From Sanguibacter inulinus (GTDB lineage Bacteria > Actinomycetota > Actinomycetes > Actinomycetales > Cellulomonadaceae), in NCBI RefSeq assembly GCF_013415325.1, contig NZ_JACBYE010000006.1:62001-126000 (forward strand): a stretch of 64,000 bases of DNA. Reading direction: 5' to 3'. Position numbers and translations under genes: made by a program. The notes beneath the pieces are model-generated. The model had not been told where the DNA came from and ran no database searches. It saw only the letters and a list, made by a program, of their open reading frames with translations. This document shows, piece by piece, positions 50,534 to 59,231 of this stretch; within the stretch, counting starts at the first letter, position 1; each line of letters starts with the position of its first letter.

Positions 50534-52272
50534 GCAAGACCACCGAGACAGCCGGCTCAGCGCCGGTGACGACCGGGGACGAGCACGTCCCCGGCGAACC
50601 CCAGCAGATGACCCACCGCCAGGTGCTCGAGGCCCTCTCCGGGATCCTCCTGGGCATGTTCGTGTCGATCCTCGCCACCTCCGTGGTGTCGTCGTCGCTG
50701 CCCGTGATCCTCGCGGACCTCAAGGGCACGCAGACCGCCTTCACCTGGGTGGTCACCGCGACGCTGCTCACCACCACCATCAGCACCCCGATCTGGGGCA
50801 AGCTGGCCGACCTGGTCAACCGCAAGACGCTGATCCAGATCGCCCTCGTCATCACCGTGATCTCGGCCGCCCTCGCCGGTGCGTCGCAGAGCTCGGGCAC
50901 CCTGATCCTCTTCCGCGCCTTCCAGGGCATCGGGGCCGGTGGTCTCACAGCCCTCGCGACCGTGCTCATCGCGGACATCATCTCCCCGCGCGAGCGCGGC
51001 AAGTACATGGGCCTCATGGGCGCCATCATGGCCGTCGGCATGGTCGGCGGACCGCTCCTCGGCGGTGCGCTCACGGACAGCGTCGGATGGCGCTGGAACT
51101 TCTTCGTCGGCATCCCCTTCGCGATCGCCGCGATCATCACGCTGCAGCGCACGCTCAAGCTCCCGCCGATGCCCAAGGTCCGCGTCCGCCTCGACTACTG
51201 GGGCGCGTTCCTGCTCTCCGTCGGGATCTCCGGGCTGCTGCTCTGGGTCACCTTCGCGGGCGACCAGTTCGCGTGGGGCTCCTGGCAGTCGGTCGCGATG
51301 GCCGCCGGCTCGGTCCTCGTGCTCGTCCTCGCCGTCTGGGTCGAGAGCCGCGTCGAGGCCCCGATCATCCCGCTCAGCCTGTTCCGCAACCGCACGGTCG
51401 TCCTCGCAGTGATCGGCAGCGCCGCGGTAGGTATCGCGCTCTTCGGCACCTCGGTGTTCCTCAGCCAGTACATGCAGGTGGCCCGCGGCAAGTCCGCGAC
51501 GGTCTCCGGCCTGCTGACCATCCCGATGATCGCCGGGCAGTTCATCGCCTCGACGGGGATCGGCACGCTCATCACCCGCACCGGTCGCTACAAGCGCTTC
51601 ATGCTGGTCGGCGCCGTCTCGCTGACCGTGGGCCTCGCCCTCATGGGCACGATCGACTACCACACCAACATGGCGCTCATCGGGGTCTACCTGTTCGTCG
51701 TCGGTGTCGGCATGGGCATGCTCATGCAGAACCTGGTGCTCGCCGCGCAGAACACCCTCTCCCCCAAGGAGATGGGCACAGGGACGGCGACCATCGCGTT
51801 CTTCAGGACCCTCGGTGGTGCGATGGGTGTCGCAGTTCTCGGCGCGATCCTCGGGTCGCGGATCACGACAGACGTCACCGCCGGGCTGCGCAGCCTGGGC
51901 GTCGAGGGCGGCGGGCTCAGCGGCGGGACCATCCCCGACGTGAGCACGCTGCCGGCCCCGGTCCGTGATGTGGTCGAGAAGGCCTACGGCGCCGGTGTCG
52001 CGGAGATCTTCCTCATCGCCGCCCCGCTCGCGCTCATCGCGCTCATCGCGGTGATCCTGCTCAAGGAGATCCCGCTCGGCACCAAGTCCGGTGTCCAGCA
52101 GCGCCTCGAAGAGCTGGGGCACGACGCCGCCGACACCGCAGGTGCGGTCCGCAGCGACGACGACCTCACGGCCGAGGAGGCCGAGGTCCGCGCGGCTCAG
52201 GGCACGTCAGCGGACAAGGGCTCGGAGGAGTCGCTGTCAGACGCTGCCACAGGTCGGGCTCCCCGGGCCTGA
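50530..52272 (+). CDS. EmrB/QacA-type (DHA2) drug exporter
   Basis: A 580-residue MFS protein with about 14 hydrophobic segments. The DHA motifs are visible: GKLADLVNRKTLIQ (motif A), LILFRAFQGIGAGGL (motif B) and GPLLGGALTD (motif C, antiporter signature). The C-terminal ~70 residues are acidic and cytoplasmic. It should expel lipophilic or cationic compounds in exchange for protons. Coupled by ATGA to the MarR gene upstream, with which it forms a typical sensor-pump operon, closed by a strong hairpin. Confidence 0.92.
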   Translation: MSKTTETAGSAPVTTGDEHVPGEPQQMTHRQVLEALSGILLGMFVSILATSVVSSSLPVILADLKGTQTAFTWVVTATLLTTTISTPIWGKLADLVNRKTLIQIALVITVISAALAGASQSSGTLILFRAFQGIGAGGLTALATVLIADIISPRERGKYMGLMGAIMAVGMVGGPLLGGALTDSVGWRWNFFVGIPFAIAAIITLQRTLKLPPMPKVRVRLDYWGAFLLSVGISGLLLWVTFAGDQFAWGSWQSVAMAAGSVLVLVLAVWVESRVEAPIIPLSLFRNRTVVLAVIGSAAVGIALFGTSVFLSQYMQVARGKSATVSGLLTIPMIAGQFIASTGIGTLITRTGRYKRFMLVGAVSLTVGLALMGTIDYHTNMALIGVYLFVVGVGMGMLMQNLVLAAQNTLSPKEMGTGTATIAFFRTLGGAMGVAVLGAILGSRITTDVTAGLRSLGVEGGGLSGGTIPDVSTLPAPVRDVVEKAYGAGVAEIFLIAAPLALIALIAVILLKEIPLGTKSGVQQRLEELGHDAADTAGAVRSDDDLTAEEAEVRAAQGTSADKGSEESLSDAATGRAPRA

Positions 52273-52314
52273 CGGCTGGGTAGCTGCAGCGCCAGCAGGT
52301 CGCACGCACGACAG

Positions 52315-52347
52315 AGGCCGGGTCACCCCTCAGGGGTGGCCCGGCCT
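52315..52347 (+). terminator. 15-bp hairpin after the exporter
   Basis: AGGCCGGGTCACCCC pairs with GGGGTGGCCCGGCCT (one T-G) around TCA, followed by TCGTCGTG. Confidence 0.8.
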
Positions 52348-52420
52348 TCGTCGTGCCCCGTGCGTCGCGCGCGAGGTCCTGTCGCGAGCGAGGCTCCATC
52401 GCGCGAGGTCCCGACGCGCG

Positions 52421-52451
52421 CGAGGCCCGGACCGTGACGGTCCGGGCCTCG
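52421..52451 (-). terminator. 14-bp hairpin after msrB
   Basis: CGAGGCCCGGACCG pairs with CGGTCCGGGCCTCG around TGA. Between it and the previous hairpin lie several CGCGCGAGGTCC-like direct repeats (52367-52420). Confidence 0.78.
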
Positions 52452-52492
52452 TGGGGTGATGCTGCCGGGTCTCGTACACCCGGCGTGCTCGA

Positions 52493-52900
52493 TCAGCTGG
52501 CGGTCGAGTCCTCGAAGGTCAGCGAGATCGAGTTCATGCAGAACCGCTCCCCCGTCGGGGTCTGCGGCGCGTCGTCGAAGACGTGCCCCAGGTGCGAGCC
52601 GCAGCGGGCGCAGCGCACCTCGGTGCGGACCATCCCGAGGGTGCGGTCTTCGATGAGCTCCACGGCGTCGGACTCCTTCGGCTCGAAGAAGCTCGGCCAT
52701 CCGCAGTGCGCGTCGAACTTGCTGTCCGAGCGGAACAGCTCAGCGCTGCAGGCGCGACAGCGGAACACACCTTCGCGGTTCTCGTGCAGCAGCTCGCCTG
52801 TACCCGGGCGCTCGGTACCGGCCTGGCGCAGCACCTGGTACTCCTCGGGGCTGAGCTCGTCACGCCACTGCTGGTCGGTCTTGGTCACTTCATAGGACAT
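52493..52900 (-). CDS. msrB: Peptide methionine (R)-S-oxide reductase
   Basis: A 135-residue MsrB that repairs oxidised methionine in proteins. Two CxxC pairs (FRCRACSAELF and VRCARCGSHLGH) bind zinc; AHCGWPSFF carries the resolving cysteine, and RFCMNSISL carries the catalytic cysteine near the C-terminus. ATG at 52900 follows GGAGGTGG. Complete and of family length. Confidence 0.95.
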   Translation of the reverse strand: MSYEVTKTDQQWRDELSPEEYQVLRQAGTERPGTGELLHENREGVFRCRACSAELFRSDSKFDAHCGWPSFFEPKESDAVELIEDRTLGMVRTEVRCARCGSHLGHVFDDAPQTPTGERFCMNSISLTFEDSTAS

Positions 52901-53051
52901 GGGTCCACCTCCGCAGGGATCAACTGACTGTCAGCCTGCGGCATTCCCCGGGCGTGCGCGACCCGGGCCATCAGCCGCGACCACGACGAGCGACCGAAGG
53001 CGTCCAGCCGTCACGAGACGTCTGACGTCCTCGCCCGCAGGAGAGACAGAA

Positions 53052-53082
53052 CGAGGCCCGCCGGTATCACCGACGGGCCTCG
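53052..53082 (-). terminator. Hairpin after the DEAD-box gene
   Basis: CGAGGCCCG and CGGGCCTCG pair with an inner CGG/CCG and a single mismatch. It lies 31 bases beyond the helicase stop. Confidence 0.7.
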
Positions 53083-53113
53083 TGCTGGTACTGCTCAGGC
53101 TGGGTAGCTCTCG

Positions 53114-54772
53114 TCAGCCCTGCGCGCGACGGCGTCCGCGGGACGCGCCCGTGCGGGCGCGACCGCCACCGGCCGAGTCGGCCGAGGAGGACTGGCCGCC
53201 CCCGCCTGTCGACGAGCGACGCTGCGAGCCGCCACCGGCGGCCGGCGTGCTGGTCGAGTACGTCGTGACGCCGCGGGAACCACCGCTGCGCGCGCCGCCC
53301 GAGGCACCACGGCCACCACCGGCAGCGCCGCGCGAGCTGCTGCGGCCCTCGCCGGACGCCGAGGCACCCGAACCTGCTGCGCCGCCACGACCGGAACGGC
53401 TGCGGCCGCCCCCGCCGCTCTGGCGCTGCTGCGGCTGCTGGACGACGACGGGCGCGGGGGTCACGTAGTCGGCGACCTCACCGATAAGGTCGGTCACGAC
53501 AGCGTCGCCGGGGGCGACCTTGCGGGGCTGGGCGTTGATCTTCGCCTGGCGCGTGAGGTCGCGGACGTCGCCGCGCTGCTCGGGGAGCATGATCGTCACG
53601 ACGTCGCCGCCCGACCCGGCTCGGGCCGTGCGGCCCGAGCGGTGGGTGTACGCCTTGTGCTCCGCGGGCGGGTCCACGTGGACGACGAGGCTGACCTCGT
53701 CGACGTGGATGCCACGTGCTGCGATGTCGGTCGCGACGAGCACCTTGACGGTGCCGCTCGAGAACGCCTCGAGGTTGCGCTCGCGCGCCCCCTGGCCGAG
53801 GTTGCCGTGCAGGTCGACCGCGGGGATGCCGTCGGCCGTGAGCTGCTTGGCGAGCTTCTTCGCCTGGTGCTTGGTGCGCGTGAAGAGCACGCGCTTGTCG
53901 ACGCCCGAGGCGAGCTCGCGGATGACGTCACGCTTCGCGGCGGCGTCGGCCACCTCGAAGATGTGGTGGCTCATGGTCGAGACGTGCGAGTCGGCGCTGT
54001 CGACCGAGTGGCTCGTGGGGGCATCCATGTAGCGCTTGACCAGCTGGTCCACGCCGTTGTCGAGCGTCGCGGAGAACAGCAGACGCTGCCCCTTGGCGGG
54101 CGTGCGGTCCATGATGCGCTTGACGCCGGGGAGGAAGCCGAGGTCGGCCATGTGGTCGGCCTCGTCGAGCACGGTGATCTCGACGTCGTCGAGGGACAGC
54201 AGGCCCTGACCGAGGAGGTCCTCGAGGCGCCCGGGGCAGGCGATGACGATGTCGACGCCGCCCTGGAGGGCTGTCACCTGACGGCTCTGCGCGACGCCAC
54301 CGAAGATGGTGGTCGTCTTGAGGCCGAGCATCTTGGCGAGCGGCTCCATGGTCGCGTTGATCTGGTTGGCCAGCTCACGCGTCGGGCACAGCACGAGGCC
54401 GCGCGGGCGGGCCGGCTTGCGACGCCCGCCGTCAGCGGCGAGGCGCGTGACGGTCGGGAGGGAGAAGGCGAGGGTCTTGCCCGAGCCCGTCCGGCCACGG
54501 CCGAGGACGTCGCGTCCCTGGAGGGTGTCGCCCAGGGTGGCCGACTGGATCGGGAAGGGCGCCGCGATGCCGTTGTCGGCGAGGTAGCTGATGAGCTGCG
54601 TCGGCAGCGCGAAGTCGTCGAAGGACGTCGCGAGCGGAGCTGCGGGGGCTGCCGGGGCAGCGGGGGTGCTGGGAGCCGCGGTGGTCGGTGCACCGGCCGG
54701 TCGTGAAGACTGGCCAGACCGGTTCCGGTTGCGGGAGGATGCGGGCGCGCCGGAGCGCTGGGAGTTCGTCAA
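53114..54772 (-). CDS. DEAD-box RNA helicase with RGG-like tail
   Basis: A 552-residue RNA helicase. Motifs in order: Q-motif region FALPTQLISYLADNG...PFPIQ, Walker A GRGRTGSGKT (~92-101), PTRELANQ, the DEAD box in VLDEADHMADLGF (~200), SAT in LLFSATLDNG, then TRTKHQAKKLAKQL and HRSGRTARAGSGG. The C-terminal ~110 residues are Arg/Gly/Ser-rich, probably binding RNA. The start appears to be TTG at 54772 with AAGG six bases upstream; no ATG fits better. Roles may include ribosome assembly or RNA decay at low temperature, by family. A ~100-base leader precedes the start. Confidence 0.92.
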   Translation of the reverse strand: MTNSQRSGAPASSRNRNRSGQSSRPAGAPTTAAPSTPAAPAAPAAPLATSFDDFALPTQLISYLADNGIAAPFPIQSATLGDTLQGRDVLGRGRTGSGKTLAFSLPTVTRLAADGGRRKPARPRGLVLCPTRELANQINATMEPLAKMLGLKTTTIFGGVAQSRQVTALQGGVDIVIACPGRLEDLLGQGLLSLDDVEITVLDEADHMADLGFLPGVKRIMDRTPAKGQRLLFSATLDNGVDQLVKRYMDAPTSHSVDSADSHVSTMSHHIFEVADAAAKRDVIRELASGVDKRVLFTRTKHQAKKLAKQLTADGIPAVDLHGNLGQGARERNLEAFSSGTVKVLVATDIAARGIHVDEVSLVVHVDPPAEHKAYTHRSGRTARAGSGGDVVTIMLPEQRGDVRDLTRQAKINAQPRKVAPGDAVVTDLIGEVADYVTPAPVVVQQPQQRQSGGGGRSRSGRGGAAGSGASASGEGRSSSRGAAGGGRGASGGARSGGSRGVTTYSTSTPAAGGGSQRRSSTGGGGQSSSADSAGGGRARTGASRGRRRAQG

Positions 54773-54941
54773 GGGTTGCCTTATCTCTTGGCGCCGTCGG
54801 GCTGTTCCCTCGACGCTCGGTGCGCGTGATGTCGCGCTGCCTCCTCGTATTCTCTCACGGGGAGACTGTGGACTGTCTGGAGATCGTGTGATGTGACGAG
54901 CGACTCGCCGCTCTCACAGTGCGCTGTGGTCCAATGCTCGG

Positions 54942-55673
54942 GTGTCATACCTCTCCGAGATCTGGTCCCGCGCGACCGAGCAGCTGCCCGCTCCCGACCA
55001 GTGGGTCGTGTGGGCCACCGCCGCTGTCGCGCTCGTCGTCGTGTGCTTCCGCCCGACCTGGCGGGTGTCCCGCCACGTCGTGACCATCGCCCACGAGGGT
55101 GCTCACGCCGTCGCCGCGCTGATCACCGGACGCCGCCTGAGCGGGATCCGGCTGCACTCCGACACCTCGGGGCTGACCCTCTCCTACGGCAAGCCGCGCG
55201 GCTTCGGCATGATCCTCACGGCGCTCGCCGGGTACATCGGCCCCGGGCTCGTCGGTCTCGGTGCTGCCTTCATGCTCCGCCAGGGCTACGGCGTCGGGCT
55301 GCTGTGGCTGCTCATCGTGGTGCTCGCCCTAATGCTGCTGCAGATCCGCAACTGGTTCGGGCTGCTGTCAATCCTGGTGAGCGCCGTGGTGCTCGTCGCC
55401 GTCTCGTGGTTCGCGAGCACCGAGTGGCAGACGGCCGTCGCCTACCTGGTCACGTGGTTCTTGCTGATCGGCGCGCCCAGGCCTGTCATCGAGCTCCAGG
55501 CCTCGCGGCGACGCGGCAAGGCCCGGACCTCCGACGCCGACATGCTCGCCGGGCTCACGCCGTTCCCCGGGCTGTTCTGGGTCGGGGTGTTCATGGTCGT
55601 CACGGTCGGGGCACTCGTGCTCGGGTCCTGGTGGATCGGGCTGTGGTCGATCGAGGACCTGCCGCGGTTCTGA
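54942..55673 (+). CDS. M50-type (site-2-protease-like) membrane peptidase
   Basis: A 243-residue membrane protein with five or six hydrophobic helices. HEGAH (~51-55) at the edge of a helix is the M50 zinc motif, and the later Asp/Gly segment GLTPFPGLFW may serve the second motif, though the classic NxxPxxPLDG is not seen. It resembles the actinobacterial M50B family of unknown substrate. GTG at 54942 is the start; TCCAAT six bases before it may be a leaderless -10. Divergent from the helicase. Confidence 0.75.
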   Translation: MSYLSEIWSRATEQLPAPDQWVVWATAAVALVVVCFRPTWRVSRHVVTIAHEGAHAVAALITGRRLSGIRLHSDTSGLTLSYGKPRGFGMILTALAGYIGPGLVGLGAAFMLRQGYGVGLLWLLIVVLALMLLQIRNWFGLLSILVSAVVLVAVSWFASTEWQTAVAYLVTWFLLIGAPRPVIELQASRRRGKARTSDADMLAGLTPFPGLFWVGVFMVVTVGALVLGSWWIGLWSIEDLPRF

Positions 55674-55781
55674 GATCCTTGCGGGATCCTCGGCCGGGGC
55701 TCGACGTGCAGCGGAACAGCCGTGAGCAGTGAGGCGTGAGCCCCTGCGCGCCGCACCGGTTATGCTCCCCAGACGCGACGA

Positions 55782-55824
55782 TGCCCCGGTCGCCGTCCCA
55801 GGGGGGTGGGCGACGACCGGGGCA
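55782..55824. terminator. Hairpin between convergent genes
   Basis: TGCCCCGGTCG pairs with CGACCGGGGCA, with further pairing of CGTCCC and GGGCG inside. It separates the M50-like gene and the HesB-like gene. A TATGCT at 55760-55765 lies just before it. Confidence 0.7.
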
Positions 55825-55870
55825 CCTGGCGTCGACTGGTCGAGACCGGCCGACGCGGCTCAGCTCAGGA

Positions 55871-56155
55871 TCACGCCTGCTGCGGGGTGAGGCTGAAGGC
55901 CGTCGACGCGCCGTTGGGCTCGGCGTCGAGGCTGAGGTCTGCGAGGACCGTCGAGGTGACCTTCTCCACGAACACGTGGGTGGTCCCGAGGTCGATGACC
56001 TCGTCCTCGGTCTTGGCCTCGGTCACGAGGGCCAGGTCGAAGTCGCCGGGCGTCCCGTCCGCAGCGGCGATCCGAAGACCTCCGTCGGCGGGCAGCTCGG
56101 CCTGGGTAGCGAGGTCGACGACGGCCTGTCGGGCGTTGTCAGTCAGAGTCAGCAT
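55871..56155 (-). CDS. HesB/IscA-fold protein lacking the cysteine ligands
   Basis: A 94-residue protein with the A-type Fe-S carrier pattern: LTDNARQAVVDLATQAELPADGGLRIAA at the start and VFVEKVTSTVLADLSLDAEP in the second half. It contains no cysteine at all, so it cannot bind an Fe-S cluster as IscA does. Such forms are common in actinobacteria and are often labelled adhesin or HesB-like; the role is unknown. ATG at 56155 follows TAGGAG. Confidence 0.75.
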   Translation of the reverse strand: MLTLTDNARQAVVDLATQAELPADGGLRIAAADGTPGDFDLALVTEAKTEDEVIDLGTTHVFVEKVTSTVLADLSLDAEPNGASTAFSLTPQQA

Positions 56156-56526
56156 GCTGGTCTCCTAGGATCTTGCCGGGCACTCCGGGGTTGTCGCGGC
56201 GCAGGGATGGCGCACCGTTCGACGACCCCTCGTGGAGTCTTTCGGACCACTCCACCGAATCAAGCCTGGCGACGGCACGCAACCCGGGGCGGCCCCGCCT
56301 CGGGCCCACCGGGCTCTGTCGGGCACCTCTCAGCCCCGGCATCCTGGGCCTGGCGCAGAGTTGTGAAACTTCTGCACCCGATCCACCCCTCAGGACCCGG
56401 TTCGCCCCCAGAGCACCCGACCGCGTAATCTGTCGCTGGCGCGTCTCTCCGGTCGACGCCGACCAGCACTCCGCCCGCAGCCACCTGCCCAGGCGTGCCG
56501 GACGGCACGGCAGCCAGGCACGCCGA
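56156..56526. other. 371-base region upstream of tRNA-Lys
   Basis: No gene seen. It holds a perfect 7-bp stem GTGGAGT/ACTCCAC near 56231-56254 and, at 56426-56431, TAATCT, a fair -10 for the tRNA with no clear -35. Confidence 0.45.
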
Positions 56527-56599
56527 GGGCCTCTAGCTCAGTTGGCAGAGCATCGGACTTTTAATCCGCGGGTCGTGGGTTCGAGCCCCACGGGGCCCA
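56527..56599 (+). tRNA. tRNA-Lys, anticodon TTT
   Basis: The 73 bases fold as a cloverleaf: acceptor GGGCCTC/GGGGCCC, D-arm GCTC-AGTTGGCA-GAGC, anticodon loop CTTTTAA with TTT at positions 34-36, and T-arm GTGGG-TTCGAGC-CCCAC. The CCA end is not fully encoded (ACC then G). A perfect terminator follows. tRNA ends are common integration sites, but I see no flanking direct repeat here. Confidence 0.96.
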
Positions 56600-56625
56600 C
56601 CGTGCACCACCCGCCACACCCTTCG

Positions 56626-56664
56626 ACCGGAGCCCCTGACCTCGCCGAGGTCAGGGGCTCCGGT
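56626..56664. terminator. 18-bp perfect hairpin
   Basis: ACCGGAGCCCCTGACCTC pairs exactly with its complement around GCC. It lies between the tRNA and the convergent Ltp-domain gene and can end both transcripts. Confidence 0.85.
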
Positions 56665-56691
56665 GCTTCTCAGACCGAGCAGCGAGCCGTC

Positions 56692-57579
56692 TCAGTACCC
56701 GACCGCGGTCGCGCCGTGCTCCGCCTCGGCGACGCTGAACCCCTCGAAGACGAGCTGGTCGATGAGCCCCTGCCGCGAGAAGGTGCTGAAGTCGAGGTAG
56801 GACTGCGCCTTCTCGGCTGCCTGCGCGTTCCAGTCCGGTGCGATCGAGTCGACGGCGAAGGTCGCGTCCTCGGTCGAGAAGCCTTCGAACTCGAGCTGCC
56901 CGATGAGCCCCGTGCGCGAGAACGCGCTGAAGTCCAGATAGCTCTCGGCGGAGCCGATGGCGTTCTGCTGAGAGAGCGAGGCTGCCGGGGGTGCCTCGGG
57001 AGCCGGAGGCGCCTCGGCCACAGGCGGCGCGGCGGGCTCTTCCACCGCGGGCTCTTCGGCTGCGGGCGCCTCGGTCTCGGCCGGGGCCTGTGTCTCGACG
57101 GGCTCGGCCGCGGCCTCCTCGGCTGCGGTCTCGAGCTCGCTGACCCGGGCCTCGGCCTTCTCGAGGTCTGCCTTGAGCGCGTCGACCTCGTCCGACGCCG
57201 TCGCGGTGGCAGACGGCTCGGCGGACGCGTCGGGCGTCGACGACCCGCTGCTCCCGATCCCCACGCCGACGAGCAGCGCGACGACGCCGACGATCGTCGG
57301 GACGAGCCACGCACGCCGCTTCTTCGCAGGTCCCGGGGCTGGAGCGCCCGGTCCGCCCCACGCCCCAGGTGCCCCAGGCCCGGCGGATGCCTGTCCGGGC
57401 AGACCCGGTCCGGGTGCGCCGGGCCCTGGAGCACCTGACCAGTGCGTTCCGGGGCCGCCCGGACCCACAGGGATCGCCTGGGTTCCCTGCGCCCCTGAGA
57501 CGACCGGAGCGGCCTGTGGACGAGGCGGGGTCCAGCCACCGGGCGGCGGCGGCGGGACTGGCTGGTCGGGTGTGCTCAT
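56692..57579 (-). CDS. Membrane-anchored protein with two Ltp domains
   Basis: A 295-residue protein. Residues 1-85 are Pro/Gly-rich and cytoplasmic; KKRRAWLVPTIVGVVALLVG (~86-105) is a single membrane helix; ~128-155 is a short coiled coil; ~155-205 is Pro/Glu/Ala-rich; ~207-295 holds two copies of a ~45-residue Ltp repeat (SYLDFSAFSRTGLIGQLEFEG and SYLDFSTFSRQGLIDQLVFEG). In Streptococcus thermophilus phage TP-J34 a lipoprotein with this domain blocks DNA injection by other phages. Here the domain faces outward on a transmembrane anchor instead of a lipid. ATG at 57579 follows GGGGGACGG. A surface or phage-exclusion role is inference. Confidence 0.8.
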   Translation of the reverse strand: MSTPDQPVPPPPPGGWTPPRPQAAPVVSGAQGTQAIPVGPGGPGTHWSGAPGPGAPGPGLPGQASAGPGAPGAWGGPGAPAPGPAKKRRAWLVPTIVGVVALLVGVGIGSSGSSTPDASAEPSATATASDEVDALKADLEKAEARVSELETAAEEAAAEPVETQAPAETEAPAAEEPAVEEPAAPPVAEAPPAPEAPPAASLSQQNAIGSAESYLDFSAFSRTGLIGQLEFEGFSTEDATFAVDSIAPDWNAQAAEKAQSYLDFSTFSRQGLIDQLVFEGFSVAEAEHGATAVGY

Positions 57580-57725
57580 GATCGTTCCGTCCCCCTGCGT
57601 CCGGTGATGATCTCCGGAGCGTAGACCCGTTGCACGCCGCTGCAGCCGGGACCAGAGGGCGAACTTCGGCGTCCACGAACGATCGCCATCACGAACTTCA
57701 CCCTGCCTGCACGTGCCTCAACCAG

Positions 57726-57731
57726 TACAGT
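57726..57731 (+). promoter_or_regulatory. -10 element TACAGT of a leaderless promoter
   Basis: The hexamer ends seven bases before the padR ATG. Confidence 0.5.
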
Positions 57732-57738
57732 GCGTCGC

Positions 57739-58116
57739 ATGGTACCCGGCCAGGCGCAGGCGCTCGCGAACCTCCGGCGAGGGGTCGTCGAGCACTGCAT
57801 CCTCGCGTCGCTGCGGTCGGGCGAGAGATACGGCTTCGACATCGCACGCGAGCTCGAGGGGACCCTGCTCGCGAGCGCAGGGACGCTCTACCCCCTGCTC
57901 TCACGCTTGCGGAAGAACGGGCTGGTCGCGTCGTCGTGGCAAGAGTCGACCGAAGGACCACCCCGCCGCTACTACAGCCTGACCGCCGACGGTGAAGAGG
58001 CCCTGCAGGCCTTCGAGTCGGCCTGGGGCCCGTTCCGCGACGCCGTGGACGCGGCGCTGTCCGACCACCCGTCGTCCGACCACCCGATGCCCCACCAGCC
58101 GGAGGAACCGTCATGA
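57739..58116 (+). CDS. PadR-family transcriptional regulator
   Basis: A 125-residue PadR protein. The winged helix reads HCILASLRSGERYGFDIARELEG, then AGTLYPLLSRLRKNGLV and the wing WQESTEGPPRRYYSLTADG. ATG at 57739 is preferred because TACAGT lies just upstream; GTG at 57730 would overlap that element. The stop overlaps the next gene as ATGA. PadR-membrane protein pairs like this usually form a self-regulating unit that responds to envelope or drug stress. Confidence 0.88.
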   Translation: MVPGQAQALANLRRGVVEHCILASLRSGERYGFDIARELEGTLLASAGTLYPLLSRLRKNGLVASSWQESTEGPPRRYYSLTADGEEALQAFESAWGPFRDAVDAALSDHPSSDHPMPHQPEEPS

Positions 58117-58829
58117 GCATGGGACAGCACGACCCCGGGGCGCAGCACGGCTCCGCAGCCTGGCTCGGGGCGCACGCCGAGCGCTATCTCGCGGAGGTGG
58201 ATGCCGCGCTGCTCGCGCGCGGCGTCCAGGACCGCACCGAGATCGTCGCAGGGATGCGTGAGCACCTCCGCGAGGCGACGCACGGCGCGATGCCGGGAGA
58301 CGGCGCGGCCCTGCGCGACGCGCTCCGCCGGATGGGCGACCCGCAGGCGATCGGGGAGGCCGCGGCCGACGACGCCGACCCGTCAGGCGCGCAGGCCGTG
58401 GCACCGACGGCGGACGACCACGTCGTCGCGCCGGGCAGCCGGTGGGTCGAGTCGTGGGTCCCGTCCGTCGCGCTCGGCCTGCTGATGGTCGGCGGTCTGC
58501 TCGTCGGGCTCGTGCTGCCTGTCGTCCTCGTCATCGCCGGCGCGGTCCTGCTCTGGGGCTCGGCGCTGTGGACCGTCCAGGAGAAGGCTCTCGCGAGCGC
58601 CTCCTCCCTCGCCCCAGGGCTCGCCCTCTGGTTCGTTCTCGGCTTCTCCGGGGTCGAGGAGTGCTCCACGCAGTCGACGGGCGTCGACGTCCAGACCGTC
58701 TGCTCGTCGAGCGGTGGGGGCGGGGCCGTCATGACGGCTGTCGTCTTCGTCGTCGCGATCGCCGGGGTGGTCGGCTCGGGCGTCCTGTGGCAGCGCGGGA
58801 TGGGTCGGGCAGCGGCGGCGACCGCCTAG
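58113..58829 (+). CDS. HAAS-domain membrane protein paired with PadR
   Basis: A 238-residue protein. Residues ~18-85 form the helical HAAS-like domain (YLAEVDAALLARG, EIVAGMREHLREA, ALRRMGDPQAIGEAA), which in family members partners a PadR regulator. Then come four or five hydrophobic segments. The loop at ~180-200 has two cysteines (EECSTQ and TVCSSS) that could form an external disulfide. Coupled to padR by ATGA. Likely a membrane partner of the regulator; substrate or signal unknown. Confidence 0.72.
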   Translation: MSMGQHDPGAQHGSAAWLGAHAERYLAEVDAALLARGVQDRTEIVAGMREHLREATHGAMPGDGAALRDALRRMGDPQAIGEAAADDADPSGAQAVAPTADDHVVAPGSRWVESWVPSVALGLLMVGGLLVGLVLPVVLVIAGAVLLWGSALWTVQEKALASASSLAPGLALWFVLGFSGVEECSTQSTGVDVQTVCSSSGGGGAVMTAVVFVVAIAGVVGSGVLWQRGMGRAAAATA

Positions 58830-58885
58830 GCCTGATGAGGGGGAACGTTCGCGCCTCCCCGTCCGCCGACCTCCTCATTCGCCCG

Positions 58886-58907
58886 CCCGTCCTGCCGATA
58901 GGACGGG
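58886..58907 (+). terminator. 8-bp hairpin after the PadR operon
   Basis: CCCGTCCT pairs with AGGACGGG around six bases. Confidence 0.55.
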
Positions 58908-58958
58908 TGAGCGCGACGGGGCCCCGCCGTGCCCTGCGGCGACACTGGAGTGCGATCG

Positions 58959-59231
58959 ATGGGAACCCTGAAGTACGGAGACGACTCCTACGCGGTCGCA
59001 GACAAAGACCTCGCCGGGCTCCAGCTCGCGACGGTCGAGGCCTTCCAGCACCGGCAGGGATTCTTCGTCGAGCTCCAAGGACTGCAGAACACCGTGACGC
59101 TGTCCTTCAGCCCCGGCGTCCCGATCACGTTCCGGATCGACACCTCCGACCCGATCCACAGCGGCGCCGACGTCGTCGCAGGCTGGGTGCGCCAGGCCGG
59201 CAAGGGCGGGACCGTCGAGATCCCGATCTGA
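58959..59231 (+). CDS. Small conserved hypothetical protein, 90 residues
   Basis: A 90-residue beta-rich protein beginning MGTLKYG, with DLAGLQLATVEAFQHRQGFFVEL, TFRIDTSDPI and a C-terminal VRQAGKGGTVEIPI. The MGxLxYG start and length recall small uncharacterised Micrococcales proteins (DUF7882-like), but this is a weak resemblance. ATG at 58959 follows GGAG by eight bases. No membrane helix or cysteine. Function unknown. Confidence 0.55.
   Translation: MGTLKYGDDSYAVADKDLAGLQLATVEAFQHRQGFFVELQGLQNTVTLSFSPGVPITFRIDTSDPIHSGADVVAGWVRQAGKGGTVEIPI

Noticed and set aside
56500-56700. An attachment site or integrated element at tRNA-Lys
   Set aside because: No duplicated tRNA 3' end, integrase or boundary repeat is visible within the window.
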